A DNA stretch of 64,000 nucleotides from assembly GCA_038501625.1 (NCBI GenBank), contig JAZAYU010000001.1, forward strand, positions 4,419,457 to 4,483,456. Direction: 5' to 3'. Both the position numbers and the translations under genes were made by a program. Position 1 is the stretch's first letter; every line of letters begins with the position of its first letter. Of the stretch, positions 1 through 10,392 are shown piece by piece. The stretch is from Corbicula japonica (Eukaryota > Mollusca > Bivalvia > Venerida > Cyrenidae). Under the pieces are notes generated by a model. The model worked only from the letters and a program-made list of their open reading frames with translations. It did not search any database and was not told the DNA's origin.

Positions 1-808
1 CTATTGATTGACTGTTACACAAGTTGCAAGTTCTGTTGACTGGTTCTTCACCCACATATCGACCTGTTTCGATACGTAAGGGTAAAATACCACAACGGAA
101 CTGTGCCAATAGAGACCGTTCATTTCTTTTTAGATTCAATGACATGTATTCCTCGCACTTAAAGTTAGTTTTAAAAGTTCTATACGTGCGAAGTTTTGGC
201 ACCATTTGAACATCTTGATACCATATTGAACTATAGTAAGACATGATTTTGTCTTTAGCTTCTATGTAGTTAACAATCGTTTTGTTTTCAAACTGTGTAT
301 TAAAGTTCAACTTAAGAAGTATACTCTTTATTTCACTACACCAGTTTTTATCACAGATCGAGTAATCTAATTCAAATGCCTGCTTTGTAAGTCTATTTTC
401 GTCTAGAGATAAAAGTCTATTCCAATATCGGATCATAATAAGCCAACGACGGTACATGCTTGGGAGCCACCCTGTATCATCAATCAGTGCAAGTGTCGGG
501 GTAAATCTATGCACTCCAAGGAAGAATCTCATTGCTCTGTTTTGAACATTGTCGATAGTCTGATAATGTTTAAATCCCCATACAGAGGCAGAATAGTCAA
601 GAATGGGTATTACACAAGATTCGTATAATTTTGAATATGTTTTAAACCCGAAGTTTTTCAGTTTGTATACTTTTGATATTAAACTTCCTAGAGCACGTCC
701 GGCACCTTTGGATAGAGCATCACTATTGTAAGTAAAACTACCCTTTTCATGAAAAATTACACCAAGATATTTGTATGTTTCAACAGTTTGTAAGATATTA
801 TCCCCAAT
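1..808 (-). pseudogene. C-terminal part of the same LINE ORF, in shifted frame
   Basis: On the minus strand this region stays open to the window edge in the frame shifted relative to the upstream ORF. It reads FRIGDNILQTVETYKYLG, then YESCVIPILDYSASVWG, DNVQNRAMRFFLGVH, and near base 1-70 RTCNLCNSQSI, matching the thumb and the C-terminal cysteine motif typical of I/Jockey-like LINE proteins. The uninterrupted frame shows that the break near 815 is a single recent indel. Confidence 0.85.
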
Positions 809-809
809 T

Positions 810-3269
810 CTAAAAAACGAAGTCACTTCTCTGCGTTCTGCCTTTTCTGAAATGAATGCATTTAGATTTATTTGTGTTTACCAGAACTCTCCATTGTTTG
901 CACCATTCTTTGAGTTTGTTTAACATTGTTTGCAGATCCTGTTCATTTTTCGCCAAAAGTACTATATCATCTGCATAAAGAAGAATTGAAATACGGGAAT
1001 GGTTTAATGGGATACCTAGATCTAGATCGTTGATTTCTTTCACTAGATCATTGATAAAGATGCTAAAGAGAGTCGGGGACAAGTTATCTCCCTGTTTTAC
1101 TCCGGTTTTACAGTCGAACCAATCGGTGAGCTTGTAATTAATTCTGATGCAAGAGACTGAATGTTTGAAAATGGACTTAATTGACCGGTACACTTTCCCA
1201 TCTATTTTATTCAACAGTAATTTGTAAAGCATCATATCACGGTCGATAAAGTCAAAACACTGGCGTAGATCTATAAAGGAGGAGAATACACTTTCATTGT
1301 TTCTAATCACGCTACTTAGTGTGTAAATATGATCTTCACAGGATCGATCAGCTCGAAATCCGTCTTGTTCCTCTGCTAGAATGGAATTATCATTTAAGTA
1401 TTTGGTCAACCTTCTATTGATGAATGAGCTATAAATTTTGCTTATACAGGACAAAAGACTTATCCCTCTGTAGTTCATAGGGACACGGGCGTCAGAGTTA
1501 CTATCTTTCAATATAGGGCATATTACGGCTTTTCTCCACTGGGAGGGGATTATACTAGTATCAAATACAAGCTGAAATAGTTGGTGTAAGGCTGTGACAA
1601 CTTCTGGAAATCTAAGCACATTGTAAGGAATTCCGTCTATTCCGCTGGAAGACTTTGTTTTTGAACGTATAATAATATTGTTAATCTCACTTAATAAAAT
1701 GTTACTGTTTAATTGTTCGTTCGGTATATATAAAGGGTCCTCTTGCTGCAATTCTAGCAAATGTTTATGTATTTTTGCTTGATCACAAAATTCATCATTA
1801 AAGTCATTACCATCTCTGGCGTTATATAAGTTTTCGAAGTCCCTTTTCCACCTTTCAAAAACTTTAGCTTCGTCGCTTTGGATTAAACCACTGTCATCTA
1901 CAATCTGTAAAGGTATAGATTTATCTTTCCTGGCGCCCAACTTTTGAATTTCGTTCCAAAATTCCCTAGGGTTACTTGATGTGAATTCCTCTATTTCAGT
2001 CGCAATGCTAGCTCTATAACACCGTTCGGATTTACGCAATGTCTTATCGAAGATATCACGTGATCTTGTATAATCACTCCGAAGCGCATTTCGGATACGT
2101 CTATCACCGGAGCATTTCAGGAACTTGTTCTCCTTATCGCGCATGGTGTCCCATAGTGATTGCAATTCTTCATTCCAGTACGGCTTTTTATGTTTATGTC
2201 GTTTACTTGATTGTTTATGTGTTTCATATTTTGGTATTTTAGCGTCCATTTCAGACAGAACAGTACTGCATAAGGTCTCATATATTTGGTCAATTTCCGA
2301 TTGTGTTTCCCTGCAACGTTCTATTTGTGAGATTAATCCCAACAAAGCAAGTCTAGACAGTTCACTGTTCATGAAGTCCTCGGGTATTCTGTTCAGTTTA
2401 TAACGTGACCCACATTTCTCGCGATCATTTGACCCTGATGAGCAATATTTCGTGGTATGCGATACTGTAAAATCCGTTACCAAAACAGAGTGATCAGGTA
2501 AACATGACCTTTCCCCGAGAAGACCGTGCAAACTGTGATTATCAACAATAGACTGTACAGTAATTACTTCAAAGGAAGAACACAGGTGGAAAATATCATG
2601 CGGTATACAAATATAGTCAACCACTGATCTTCCTTTCCTAGAAACAGAGGTAAAATTGTCACTACCATTCATTCTGCCGTTTAAAACACAAAATTTAGCA
2701 TCATTTAGAAATTCTAAAAAATCGTGCCCATGTTGATTGATACTTTTGTCAATTACATTTCGTTGCGGAATATTATCAGTATCATCTAAAATATCAGACA
2801 ATGACCCTATTCTGGCATTAAAATCAGCTAGAATAAATATACTATCGGACTCACTATTGCCATATATCTGAGTTAATATATGAGAAAAGAAACTTTGTGC
2901 ATCACGACCCCAGTTTGAGTTTTCTGGGGGCAAATAACAGGAAAATATGACAAAGTTATATTCGGACACTTTGTTTATACATTGAACAACTAGGATACCA
3001 TCGTATGACTTGTCAATGACATTTACATCATATTCCTCACATATCCAGTTTTTAATCAATAACCCTACACCACCGGAACCTTTTGGAGCGTTTCTATGTA
3101 AGTGCGTCCTATTATGACCTAGCCACGAATAGCCGTCTAATGAAATAATATTTTGGTCTTTAAGATGACTTTCACAAATCGACGTAATATCAGCGTCTAT
3201 AGCACGCACAATAGATGCCCTTAAACTTTCATTTTCTGCAGTCCAGCCGCATACGTTAAGGTGAGCCAA
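810..3269 (-). CDS. LINE endonuclease-reverse transcriptase open frame (C-terminus frameshifted)
   Basis: Open frame of 819 residues; the first codon shown is TTG inside a longer reading frame, so it is not a true start. The N-terminal ~270 residues form an APE-like endonuclease (LAHLNVCGW, CESHL, ILADFNARIG, VVDYI, PDHSVL). The reverse transcriptase follows, with GIDGIPYNV, NYRGISLLSCISKIYSS, EEQDGFRADRSCEDH, FIDLRQCFDFIDRD, GVKQGDNLSP and the catalytic YADD at about residue 765 (bases ~977-966). All key acidic residues are present. It ends at a TAG created by one extra T in the run near 815; the protein continues in another frame below that point. It would act in target-primed reverse transcription of its own RNA. 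One frameshift and one upstream nonsense codon suggest a recently inactivated copy. Confidence 0.9.
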   Translation of the reverse strand: MAHLNVCGWTAENESLRASIVRAIDADITSICESHLKDQNIISLDGYSWLGHNRTHLHRNAPKGSGGVGLLIKNWICEEYDVNVIDKSYDGILVVQCINKVSEYNFVIFSCYLPPENSNWGRDAQSFFSHILTQIYGNSESDSIFILADFNARIGSLSDILDDTDNIPQRNVIDKSINQHGHDFLEFLNDAKFCVLNGRMNGSDNFTSVSRKGRSVVDYICIPHDIFHLCSSFEVITVQSIVDNHSLHGLLGERSCLPDHSVLVTDFTVSHTTKYCSSGSNDREKCGSRYKLNRIPEDFMNSELSRLALLGLISQIERCRETQSEIDQIYETLCSTVLSEMDAKIPKYETHKQSSKRHKHKKPYWNEELQSLWDTMRDKENKFLKCSGDRRIRNALRSDYTRSRDIFDKTLRKSERCYRASIATEIEEFTSSNPREFWNEIQKLGARKDKSIPLQIVDDSGLIQSDEAKVFERWKRDFENLYNARDGNDFNDEFCDQAKIHKHLLELQQEDPLYIPNEQLNSNILLSEINNIIIRSKTKSSSGIDGIPYNVLRFPEVVTALHQLFQLVFDTSIIPSQWRKAVICPILKDSNSDARVPMNYRGISLLSCISKIYSSFINRRLTKYLNDNSILAEEQDGFRADRSCEDHIYTLSSVIRNNESVFSSFIDLRQCFDFIDRDMMLYKLLLNKIDGKVYRSIKSIFKHSVSCIRINYKLTDWFDCKTGVKQGDNLSPTLFSIFINDLVKEINDLDLGIPLNHSRISILLYADDIVLLAKNEQDLQTMLNKLKEWCKQWRVLVNTNKSKCIHFRKGRTQRSDFVF

Positions 3270-3458
3270 TTTTATTGACCCATCGGGACGGCATAGTCCC
3301 TATTGTCCTTGTTCTTCGCGTTGCACGCGCTGCTTTATTCGTCCGTTGGCGTCGACCCTCAGTGAACGACCTTGCGGTAGTTGTTGTATGATGGCCCTGG
3401 CGTTGAGCTCTAATCATTATTGTTTTCCATTATAGAGTCTCCCGAATTGAATTTTTGT

Positions 3459-3600
3459 GTTGCGCTCAACCCGAGGCTAGTCGGCGTGTACAGTATATGC
3501 ACTTACATGAGTGCTCATGAACAAGCTCAATCAAATCGACCCTGCACTATTTTTATATAAGTTGTGTTCGGTGGCTTTCAAAGTTCCCTTTCTCATCTCT
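3459..3600. repeat. Dispersed repeat R4, copy 1
   Basis: Begins with GCGCTCAACCCGAGGCTAG and includes AAGCTCAATCAAA, a CTGCACTATTTTTATATAAG segment and GGCTTTCAAAGTTCCC. Related copies lie at 11287-11432, 27242-27312, 37081-37166, 40048-40110 and 41070-41100. No coding capacity. It sits between the LINE and the MIEAP-like gene; 3601-3872 beyond it shows nothing recognisable. Confidence 0.7.
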
Positions 3601-3872
3601 TTCCTAAAATACAAAAATAGCAAATGTTAGGACATATCGAAAGACTTTAAGTTAATGAAACAATCTAAACCGCTTTGAATCTTATCCTTAAACTCTTTTA
3701 AACAATTATTAGTATACCAGTCTTTCCTGATACATGTATCAACTTAAATGCAATAAAATGAATATAAGTAATAATGAATTATTACAAAACTTTGATGACA
3801 TTGTATAAACGAATAATAAGTTAAGAAACGTACACTTTCAAAACATACATTCTCTCATACCTGAACAGCAAA

Positions 3873-5130
3873 ATGAATAACTCAGATGAAAAGGCATCTA
3901 CAATTTTTACAACACTTCTGTCAATATCATGTCATTTACTTCCTTTTAAGGACGCCGAACAATCGAAAAAATTGATGAAATTACTGAAAGATTCCCGCAA
4001 AAGGAGCTTCATTAAGCAATTAGTCAGTTTAAAAGAAAAGGTAATTATAGTCTATGTGTTCTGTTTTCTATTAAGTGGCCTTACATCACGTAACATTTTA
4101 ATGACAAAAAGATAAATATATTCTTTTAATGTAGCATAATACATTAACAAGTACAGAAAAACTTTAAGAACAGTATCTGTCTTCTAATTACATGTAATAA
4201 CAATGCTTCGATGGCATGATTTTAAGAGATATTGTACAACAGTTGATGCCAGGTTCTTTTGGTGTCCGTTAACAATTCCTTCTTTATTAGGGAGATTCCG
4301 AGTACCTCTACTGGCAGGTATGTTTACATTTGTATCAGCAATCCTAACAGGATATTAACATAATAGAACTTTGAACAGGGAATAAAACTGATCCAATGTA
4401 TATCAAACATATTTTTTTACAAAACATGCGATAACTCTACGAAGTATGACAATAACTCTTCTTTCATTTTCATTGTCTCTAAGCAACACTTTATCATATC
4501 GATTATTAATTTCAGACCCTTAATTGTTGCTTAACGGAAACATTACCGGATCAAAAGGATATATATGCTCCACCAATAAACAGATATTTTGACAAATGTT
4601 TGCGATTATGTTGGCTTATGGCCATACAAGACCCTCCAGTATACATGGATACAGACACTGCGCAGAGCGGGAGAGAATTTAACACTACTTCACACAAACA
4701 GTATACCAAATCAGGTCCCTTGGTTGATTTCGTCGTGTGGCCAGCTCTGTACCTTAATGAAGGCGGAAGTATCTTGTCAAAAGGAGTTGCACAGTGCAGA
4801 AGTGAAATTCTTCAGAACGAAAATGTTACGAAAGACTCGGGTGACAATGTTTCATCAGTGGAAGTACCAAGTAACTTGAACGAATGCAATAACAGAAACG
4901 ACAAAACAGTTAATCCAAACAAGATGGTAGCCAAACAGATAGTCGTTAAACCAATAAATAATAACCAGAGCTCGACAAAAATTCTACCATCTAAAGATGC
5001 TGGAAAAAAGAGCAACAATTTCGGTCATCAAACGCGTGCTTCAGCACGCCATGTGCAAAATACTGTTAACCTAAAAGGGCAGAGTAATATGAAAGACAAT
5101 AAGAAAACATGGAGAAATCTAAATATTTGA
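3873..5130 (+). CDS. MIEAP-domain (SPATA18-like) protein, three exons
   Basis: Spliced gene assembled by eye: exon 1 3873-4040 (ATG start, donor AAG|GTAATT), exon 2 4291-4317 (27 nt, acceptor TTTATTAG, donor CAG|GTATGT), exon 3 4516-5130 (acceptor ATTTCAG, stop TGA). All junctions are phase 0, giving 269 residues. Exon 3 carries the hallmark of the mitochondria-eating protein C-terminal domain: RYFDKCLRLCWLMAIQDPP (around residues 85-105) and YTKSGPLVDFVVWPALYL followed by KGVAQ (to residue 158). The last ~110 residues are Asn/Lys/Ser-rich and basic. Human SPATA18/MIEAP is about twice as long and has an N-terminal coiled coil that is missing here. MIEAP acts in mitochondrial quality control in vertebrates; the role of short bivalve paralogues is unknown. 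A pyrimidine stretch ending CCTGAACAG just before the ATG could be an acceptor, so an upstream exon is possible. Confidence 0.75.
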
Positions 5131-6556
5131 CAGTTGTCAATCAAGTGGATGAAAAAAAGGGGAATGGGGCACTTCAAAGATAATTCGATTATTTTAAAAC
5201 TGTTTCAATCAGTGTGTATATATAGAAACATTAATATTGTATACTAAACTTTATCATGATAAAAAGGATGTATTTTTCCCGAAAGGCTCTTGGCTGATAA
5301 AAATGTTATCGATTAAAAATCCGTTATAGAATTCAAATGGCACGTGTTAAGCAAATGAGATAAATAGTAACAATTATTCTTGTTCTGCGGAACTCCCTGT
5401 ACAATTGACATGGCTAAGAGTTAGACATATGGTACTGCCATTTTAATATAGCAATTAACTCCAGCGCTTTCAAAATCAAATCATTAGGTCAAACTTCAAG
5501 TATTTTCTCTTTAATGTGTGCAATAAATGATTATTCTTCATCGTTCTGTGCGACTTTTGAGTAAACAAAACATGCAAATTACATTCAAACAGTCAAACCA
5601 TTTTGCAAGTCCAACACATTGTGAGCTGTTGTGTATGTCATTGTTATCAATACCATTACCATGTTATTAACGCTATTTCTAAAAAAAACTAAAGATATCA
5701 CTGAAATATTTATTAATGCTATGGTTACCAAACCGATTATTATCAATATCTTGTTTATTCATCTCAGACCGTCAATGCCGTGCTCGTCATGGTTATTATT
5801 TTCATAGTTATTAATCCCTTTATCAATGCGGTTGTTAATTATTCTGTGGCTATCAAGGACATTTGTATAATTACCATATCCTATAATTTTTTTTCAATTT
5901 TAAATGCGTTAGTCAAGTATATCTTTAAACATAATTTACTCTACATTAAGTTACTATTTTTAATGAGCTTGAGTCGCTTTTGCATGTAATATTGCATGTC
6001 GTCTTCTTGACGGTGGGTAGGGGTTTGAGCGGGTCTACCCTTAAATAATTTTACAATTCGTTCACATACCATATTTTAGCTATTCTTTACAAACTGTCGT
6101 ACTGTATTTACACTACCCGGAGAGCTTGTGCCAGGCAAGACGAATGTACACAGCAATAAACAATTCAAACTTAGATCCAAACCAAAATAGCAAAAACGAA
6201 GCGACCATATTAGCAACAACAAATTCAACAACGCTTTCTACTGGCTAACCGCTCATTTATACAATGAAATTTTCTAAACTTCCTATTTTGGAAATGTTTT
6301 CTTGGTTATCGGTTTCAATCTGTACCTTGACCGATTTACTGATTTCTAAATACTTTACGCAATTCCCAAACAAATAATGTTTACATAAACAGAATTTTAT
6401 TGTTTATCAACAATACTGTCACAATTTTTATTGCTATTTAAACTTAAAAAGGGAAGATTTTAAATAGTAGAAAATAAGAAACAGAAGAGTGTTACACACA
6501 ATCGTTTTGTGATTTTGTGTTTGCTTTCTTAAGTTCACGAATTATTTTCAACAGAC
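5131..6556. other. Intergenic, MIEAP-like gene to C1q gene
   Basis: No gene seen. AATAAA at 5522-5527 is a possible polyadenylation signal for the gene ending at 5130. TATTTAAA at 6435-6442, about 115 bases before the C1q ATG, is a weak TATA candidate. The short frame at 5780-5989 is AT-rich low-complexity sequence and is not supported. Confidence 0.5.
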
Positions 6557-7204
6557 ATGGCACGTAATTCTATCATTTTAGTTTTAATGTGTGTAACAAA
6601 CGTTGCTGCAAGCGGGCAAGATATTGCTTCACCGAACGAAATGAATATTCATGAAGAAATTGCTCAACTCAAAGCTAACCTTTCAGTGGAAATCAGCACG
6701 AGAAAGATGCTTGAAGAAAGTGTCAAAAATATGTACAACGTTCAAGACGATATTAAGGAACAGTTTGACCTTCTCAACGGGCATATTATAGCATTAAGGG
6801 GACAAAAAGTTGCGTTTCATGCACGTGTTAAACAATCGTATGAAGACATTCTACCCTGGGAAACCATTGTTTTCGCTGATATAGGAATCAATATTGGCAA
6901 GGCGTATAACGGCGCCAACGGAGAATTTACGGCTCTGACTGCAGGAACGTATGTCTTTTACTCCAACATCCTTTCTGCGGTTGATAAGGCTATTGAAACG
7001 TCACTTCAAGTCAACGGAGCTAACAAAATGTATCTCTACTCCGGCGGAAAATTCCGTGGATCTGGAAGCAACATGGCGGTACTCCATTTAAATCAAGGAG
7101 ATGTCGTGAAAATGGTTAAACACGGACCCTGGGGATCAAAACCATTCTACATTCATCACGCATGGAGTACATTTTCTGGATATCTTCTACAAACTGACAA
7201 CTGA
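6557..7204 (+). CDS. Secreted C1q-domain-containing protein (C1qDC), intronless
   Basis: Predicted 215-residue protein. Residues 1-19 are a hydrophobic signal peptide (cleavage likely near AASG|QD). Residues ~31-80 have heptad-like spacing of I/L/V/M typical of an oligomerising coiled coil (EEIAQLKANLSVEIS, QFDLLNGHIIAL). Residues ~86-212 are a C1q domain: AFHARVKQS, NIGKAYNGANGEFTA, GTYVFYSN, VNGANKMYLYSGG, GSGSNMAVLHLNQGD and the closing FSGYLL. No collagen repeat is present, so it belongs to the sgC1q/C1q-like group common in bivalves, which form secreted trimers and often act as recognition lectins. It is a distant paralogue of the two minus-strand genes further right, sharing layout and many C1q core residues. 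The start is the first Met, directly before the signal peptide. Confidence 0.92.
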   Translation: MARNSIILVLMCVTNVAASGQDIASPNEMNIHEEIAQLKANLSVEISTRKMLEESVKNMYNVQDDIKEQFDLLNGHIIALRGQKVAFHARVKQSYEDILPWETIVFADIGINIGKAYNGANGEFTALTAGTYVFYSNILSAVDKAIETSLQVNGANKMYLYSGGKFRGSGSNMAVLHLNQGDVVKMVKHGPWGSKPFYIHHAWSTFSGYLLQTDN

Positions 7205-7273
7205 GTGTAATCAACAAGCACAAAAAAGACCGTTATTCTTTAAATTGTGTTTCCTGTGTGTGCTGTGTTTAAA

Positions 7274-7279
7274 AATAAA
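7274..7279 (+). terminator. Candidate polyadenylation signal of the C1q gene
   Basis: AATAAA lies 70 bases after the stop codon at 7204; a second AATAAA follows near 7354. Position is typical of a metazoan poly(A) signal. Confidence 0.5.
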
Positions 7280-8111
7280 CGGTTATATTGTACAACGTAT
7301 AAAGTTTGAAACATAAAATAACTAGAATGTAAGTGTTAACAAATGCTGACTAAAATAAACTGGTTTTCTTGAATTTGTTATTGTTAAACCGTTATCATTG
7401 ATGTACTAATCAAGTGTTCATATTTTGAATACAAATAATGCAGCTTTGTAATGAAACTCACCGACCTTTTTCTGCATCAAATAAATACACATTTCTGTAA
7501 TACTACATTGTGGTTGACACCGTCGTTGGTAAATTACAACGAAATCACGGTTAAATTAACAAACATATTAATGTTTTGAATTCGTCTGAATAACATACTG
7601 GAATAATTTTAATACTAAATAACCCCATTTCCTTTCAAGAACTACACGCATATTGCAGGGTTTTCGTCGCAAAAATGTTCCCAAACGTGTTCATTTGGAA
7701 ATTTTATTTGTTAATTGAACTTAGTATGTTTGTGAATTTGTGAATTTTTGGCACTTTGATAGTATAACATCTGAGGTGTAACATTAACTTGTCAAAATGT
7801 AAATATTGCAATGTTTTCAAAAAAAGCTCAGTGTTTTAAAACAAGAAATGTCATAACAATCAATAAATGACGTTGATACAGATCTTTAGGTTCATACATG
7901 AAAAGGGTGCGATGAAGCAGATAAAGTTTTAATTGACTTGAGTAACTATCATGTTTAGCTTGTGACAGATTTCATGAAATAAAACAATATGCGTAACAAA
8001 GCGACATTTATCTTTTTGCTGTGTTTATGTTAATGCATGTACTTACAAACAATACCTTCCCCAAAAACAGAAATCACGTCTCGGTAAAATAATGTTTTTT
8101 TTGTTGGCTGG
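7280..8111. other. Intergenic, no gene seen
   Basis: AT-rich sequence without long frames or recognisable repeats; likely ends of the C1q 3' UTR at the left. Confidence 0.5.
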
Positions 8112-8272
8112 TTCAGTAACAGTGTCCAAGGTTATAAAACTGAGCATGGAAACCAGTCTCAAATCTCAAGCATCTGATTGGCTGAAATGGCGACAGGTCT
8201 CCATTTCAGCCAATCAGATGCTTGAGATTTGAGACTGGTTTCCAATCTCAGCTTTATAACCTTCAGTAACAG
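8112..8272. mobile_element. R2 hairpin element, full copy with flanking direct repeat
   Basis: Near-perfect inverted repeat: arm one starts CAGTGTCCAAGGTTATAAAA and runs to AAATGGCGAC; arm two returns through CCATTTCAGCCAATCAGATG to CTTTATAACC. Arms are about 68 bases with a loop of a few bases. TTCAGTAACAG occurs at both 8112-8122 and 8262-8272, a likely target duplication or shared end. The CAGTG start resembles hAT-type ends. Other copies: 26808-26919, 34735-34887, 36546-36669 and single arms at 36367, 39202, 58640 and 60765. Confidence 0.8.
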
Positions 8273-8657
8273 GCCAAACCATTGAAGCAGGACGAGACAG
8301 TCGGTGGAATATGGATCATAGGTAGCTCTTCTAAACGATCACTAAATGAGCCGAGAGGTCATGAAACAAACCACCTGGGGTGGGGGGGGGGCTAAATACA
8401 TGTAGATACAACACGCCAAAACGAAGAAGTTGTGGTGTGTGTTACCTAGTCTTTGAAACTGGATAGGATTATCGATGTAAAACTCTACATTAATTAAGAC
8501 AATGTTCTAACCGGTCGGAACCTGGCTAGTGTAGCTGCGTGTTTTCTCATATCGTTATCTCCGACCTTCCCACGAACACGACCACTACGTTTGTTAGCCT
8601 CAGTCCAATACAGGATCTGTTGGTTTATAGTTTGAAGAATTTTCTTGAAATTCTCAA
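8273..8657. other. No gene; short G-tract
   Basis: Contains a run of about ten G near 8383. Nothing else recognised. Confidence 0.5.
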
Positions 8658-9365
8658 TTAAGGTATTGCGCACTTCGCGATTGCTTTGCCTTAGACAAAA
8701 AAAAAGAAAAATATAAAAATCTCTCAAACGGCACAATGCACTTCCATCAAACTTTGCAAAAATAATTGCTATAAGTGAATGATTATTTTGCATACATTAA
8801 GAAAAGTTAGAACAGTAGAAAAAAATAGTTAGACCTAACAAATCACTAAAATTCTATTTGAAATTTATCACAAAAAGGAAGCAACACAAAACTTCAATTC
8901 AAATGTCAATATGCGTGAAATGATACTGACAACAATATATAAGGTCCTTGAAAAGAACTTTCAATTGTGAAGAGAGATATCAACATTGTTATTTTTATGT
9001 CATCCATTATCGCGACCAGAAAATTGAAGGTCAAAAACACTTTTACAAAGAACTCACACTCTAAACATTTTTAGACCAAAGAACCTTAGGTATCGGTGTT
9101 AGTTCTCATTACTAATCAAGCCATTTAAATTGATGTTTAGTGTTGCTTCTTTTTGTGATACATTGCAAATAGAAGTTTAGGGGTTTTGGGGGTCTAACTA
9201 TTCTTCTTACTGTTCTAACTTTTCTTAGCGTATGTGAATTAAACTTATATAAATAACATTGGTTTGTGCAAAGTTTGGTGGAACTGCATCGTGCCGTTCG
9301 AGAGATATTCATATTTGTCTTTTTTTGTCTATGGCAAATCAATGGCGAAAGGCGCAGTACCTTAA
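8658..9365. mobile_element. R3 long-arm foldback element, copy 1
   Basis: About 708 bases, with left and right arms of roughly 330 bases that are reverse complements of each other. Ends read TTAAGGTATTGCGC on the left and GCGCAGTACCTTAA on the right, so TTAA flanks both ends. Arms share ATCTCTCAAACGGCAC, CCATCAAACTTTGCA and AAGAAAAGTTAGAACAGTA with their complements. No transposase frame. Copies at 17552-18259 and 56830-57524. Confidence 0.8.
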
Positions 9366-10109
9366 TGCTAATAGAATAGCCATTCATCATGTAACTCAAC
9401 AAGAAAGAAAACTCGTGTAAGCTTAAAGATGTTTTAAAAAGGGTGAAGTTTATCTTTCCTTATCCACTAACTTCTTAAAATAAACTGTAATTCAGATGCG
9501 CATCATTGACAAATTAATATTTTTATTTACCTGATTATTTTGCAATTTTACTGGTACGGCATCACTACGGCATCTTTTCTTAGCTTTAGGGTTCAATGTC
9601 TCTTAAGATTTTAGACAATATGTTACTTCATTTATACCTCTTGCACTAAAAACAGGTTATATGCCAAACACTCCTTGTTTGAATCGCTCCGTGTTTGTTT
9701 GATAGATCCCCATAAACTGAGTATGATATGCTGGCAAAAAAACTCAAGTAAATATAACAAATGATTACGGCATAGCTTGCACTTTTGTCCTGAACATATT
9801 CAAAATTATCTTAACGCGAGGCAGTCTTTAAACTCATATTAATTCTATTGTTCGCTGTTTCGATCCTTCTTGTTTATTGCTGTAAAATTTCTATTGTTTT
9901 TGCAGTAAGGTTACGAAATGGCCAGTGCAGTACATGAGTAATTGTTGTCGTACGCGACAGCGATTTTCATATATAGAGCAAATTTTTCATACGGGTGAAA
10001 TCATTCCCTTACGAAGGATTACATGTATGTATTGGTATGGAGCACAGTTACGACCTGGCTTACCCCGTCCCCTCCTATTTGAATAGTTGCTGGCAAATTG
10101 TTGTTAAAC

Positions 10110-10392
10110 TAACGAGTTGGATTTATTCCAGCAAGACAACTTGTACTTGTTTGTTCATATGAGGACCTGTTAGGGCAAAGGTAATATTGGAGCACCGTAG
10201 AACCTGGTTTTGCCATTGACCGTTCCAAGGCGTTAACCACAATGGTTTTCGCTTTCGTTAATTGTTTGTGACGTCTATTTTGATACTGCTAATTGTATAA
10301 CCATGCTCTCTTCTTCTCCTATCTACTGTTTGGCTGTGTTTGCTGAATGTGGCCATTCCTGATATGCATATTTCACATTTTTATGAATACTC
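10110..10392 (+). repeat. Dispersed repeat R1, copy in unit A
   Basis: Shows the R1 series: CAAGACAACTTGTACTTGTT, GACCGTTCCAAGGCG, TTTCGTTAATTGTTTGTG, and the terminal TTCCTGATATGCATATTTCAC. The central IR (AGTGGCAA...TTGCCACT in better copies) has decayed here. Confidence 0.75.

Larger units (their letters stand above)
1..3430 (-). mobile_element. Non-LTR retrotransposon (LINE), nearly full-length, cut by window edge
   Basis: A minus-strand LINE whose coding part runs from about 3400 down to base 1 and continues outside the window. It carries an APE-type endonuclease, a reverse transcriptase and a C-terminal cysteine-bearing segment, the layout of I/Jockey-like elements; the clade would need a tree. 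Coding sense is visible upstream of 3269 in the same frame (residues such as ARAIIQQLPQGRS and GSIKLAHLNVCGW), interrupted by one TAG just before GLCRPDG. The 3' end is not in the window, so tail and target-site duplication cannot be seen. Repeat R4 abuts its 5' side. Confidence 0.9.

Noticed and set aside
2039..2403. Plus-strand ORFs inside the LINE
   Set aside because: Antisense shadows of the endonuclease-RT frame.
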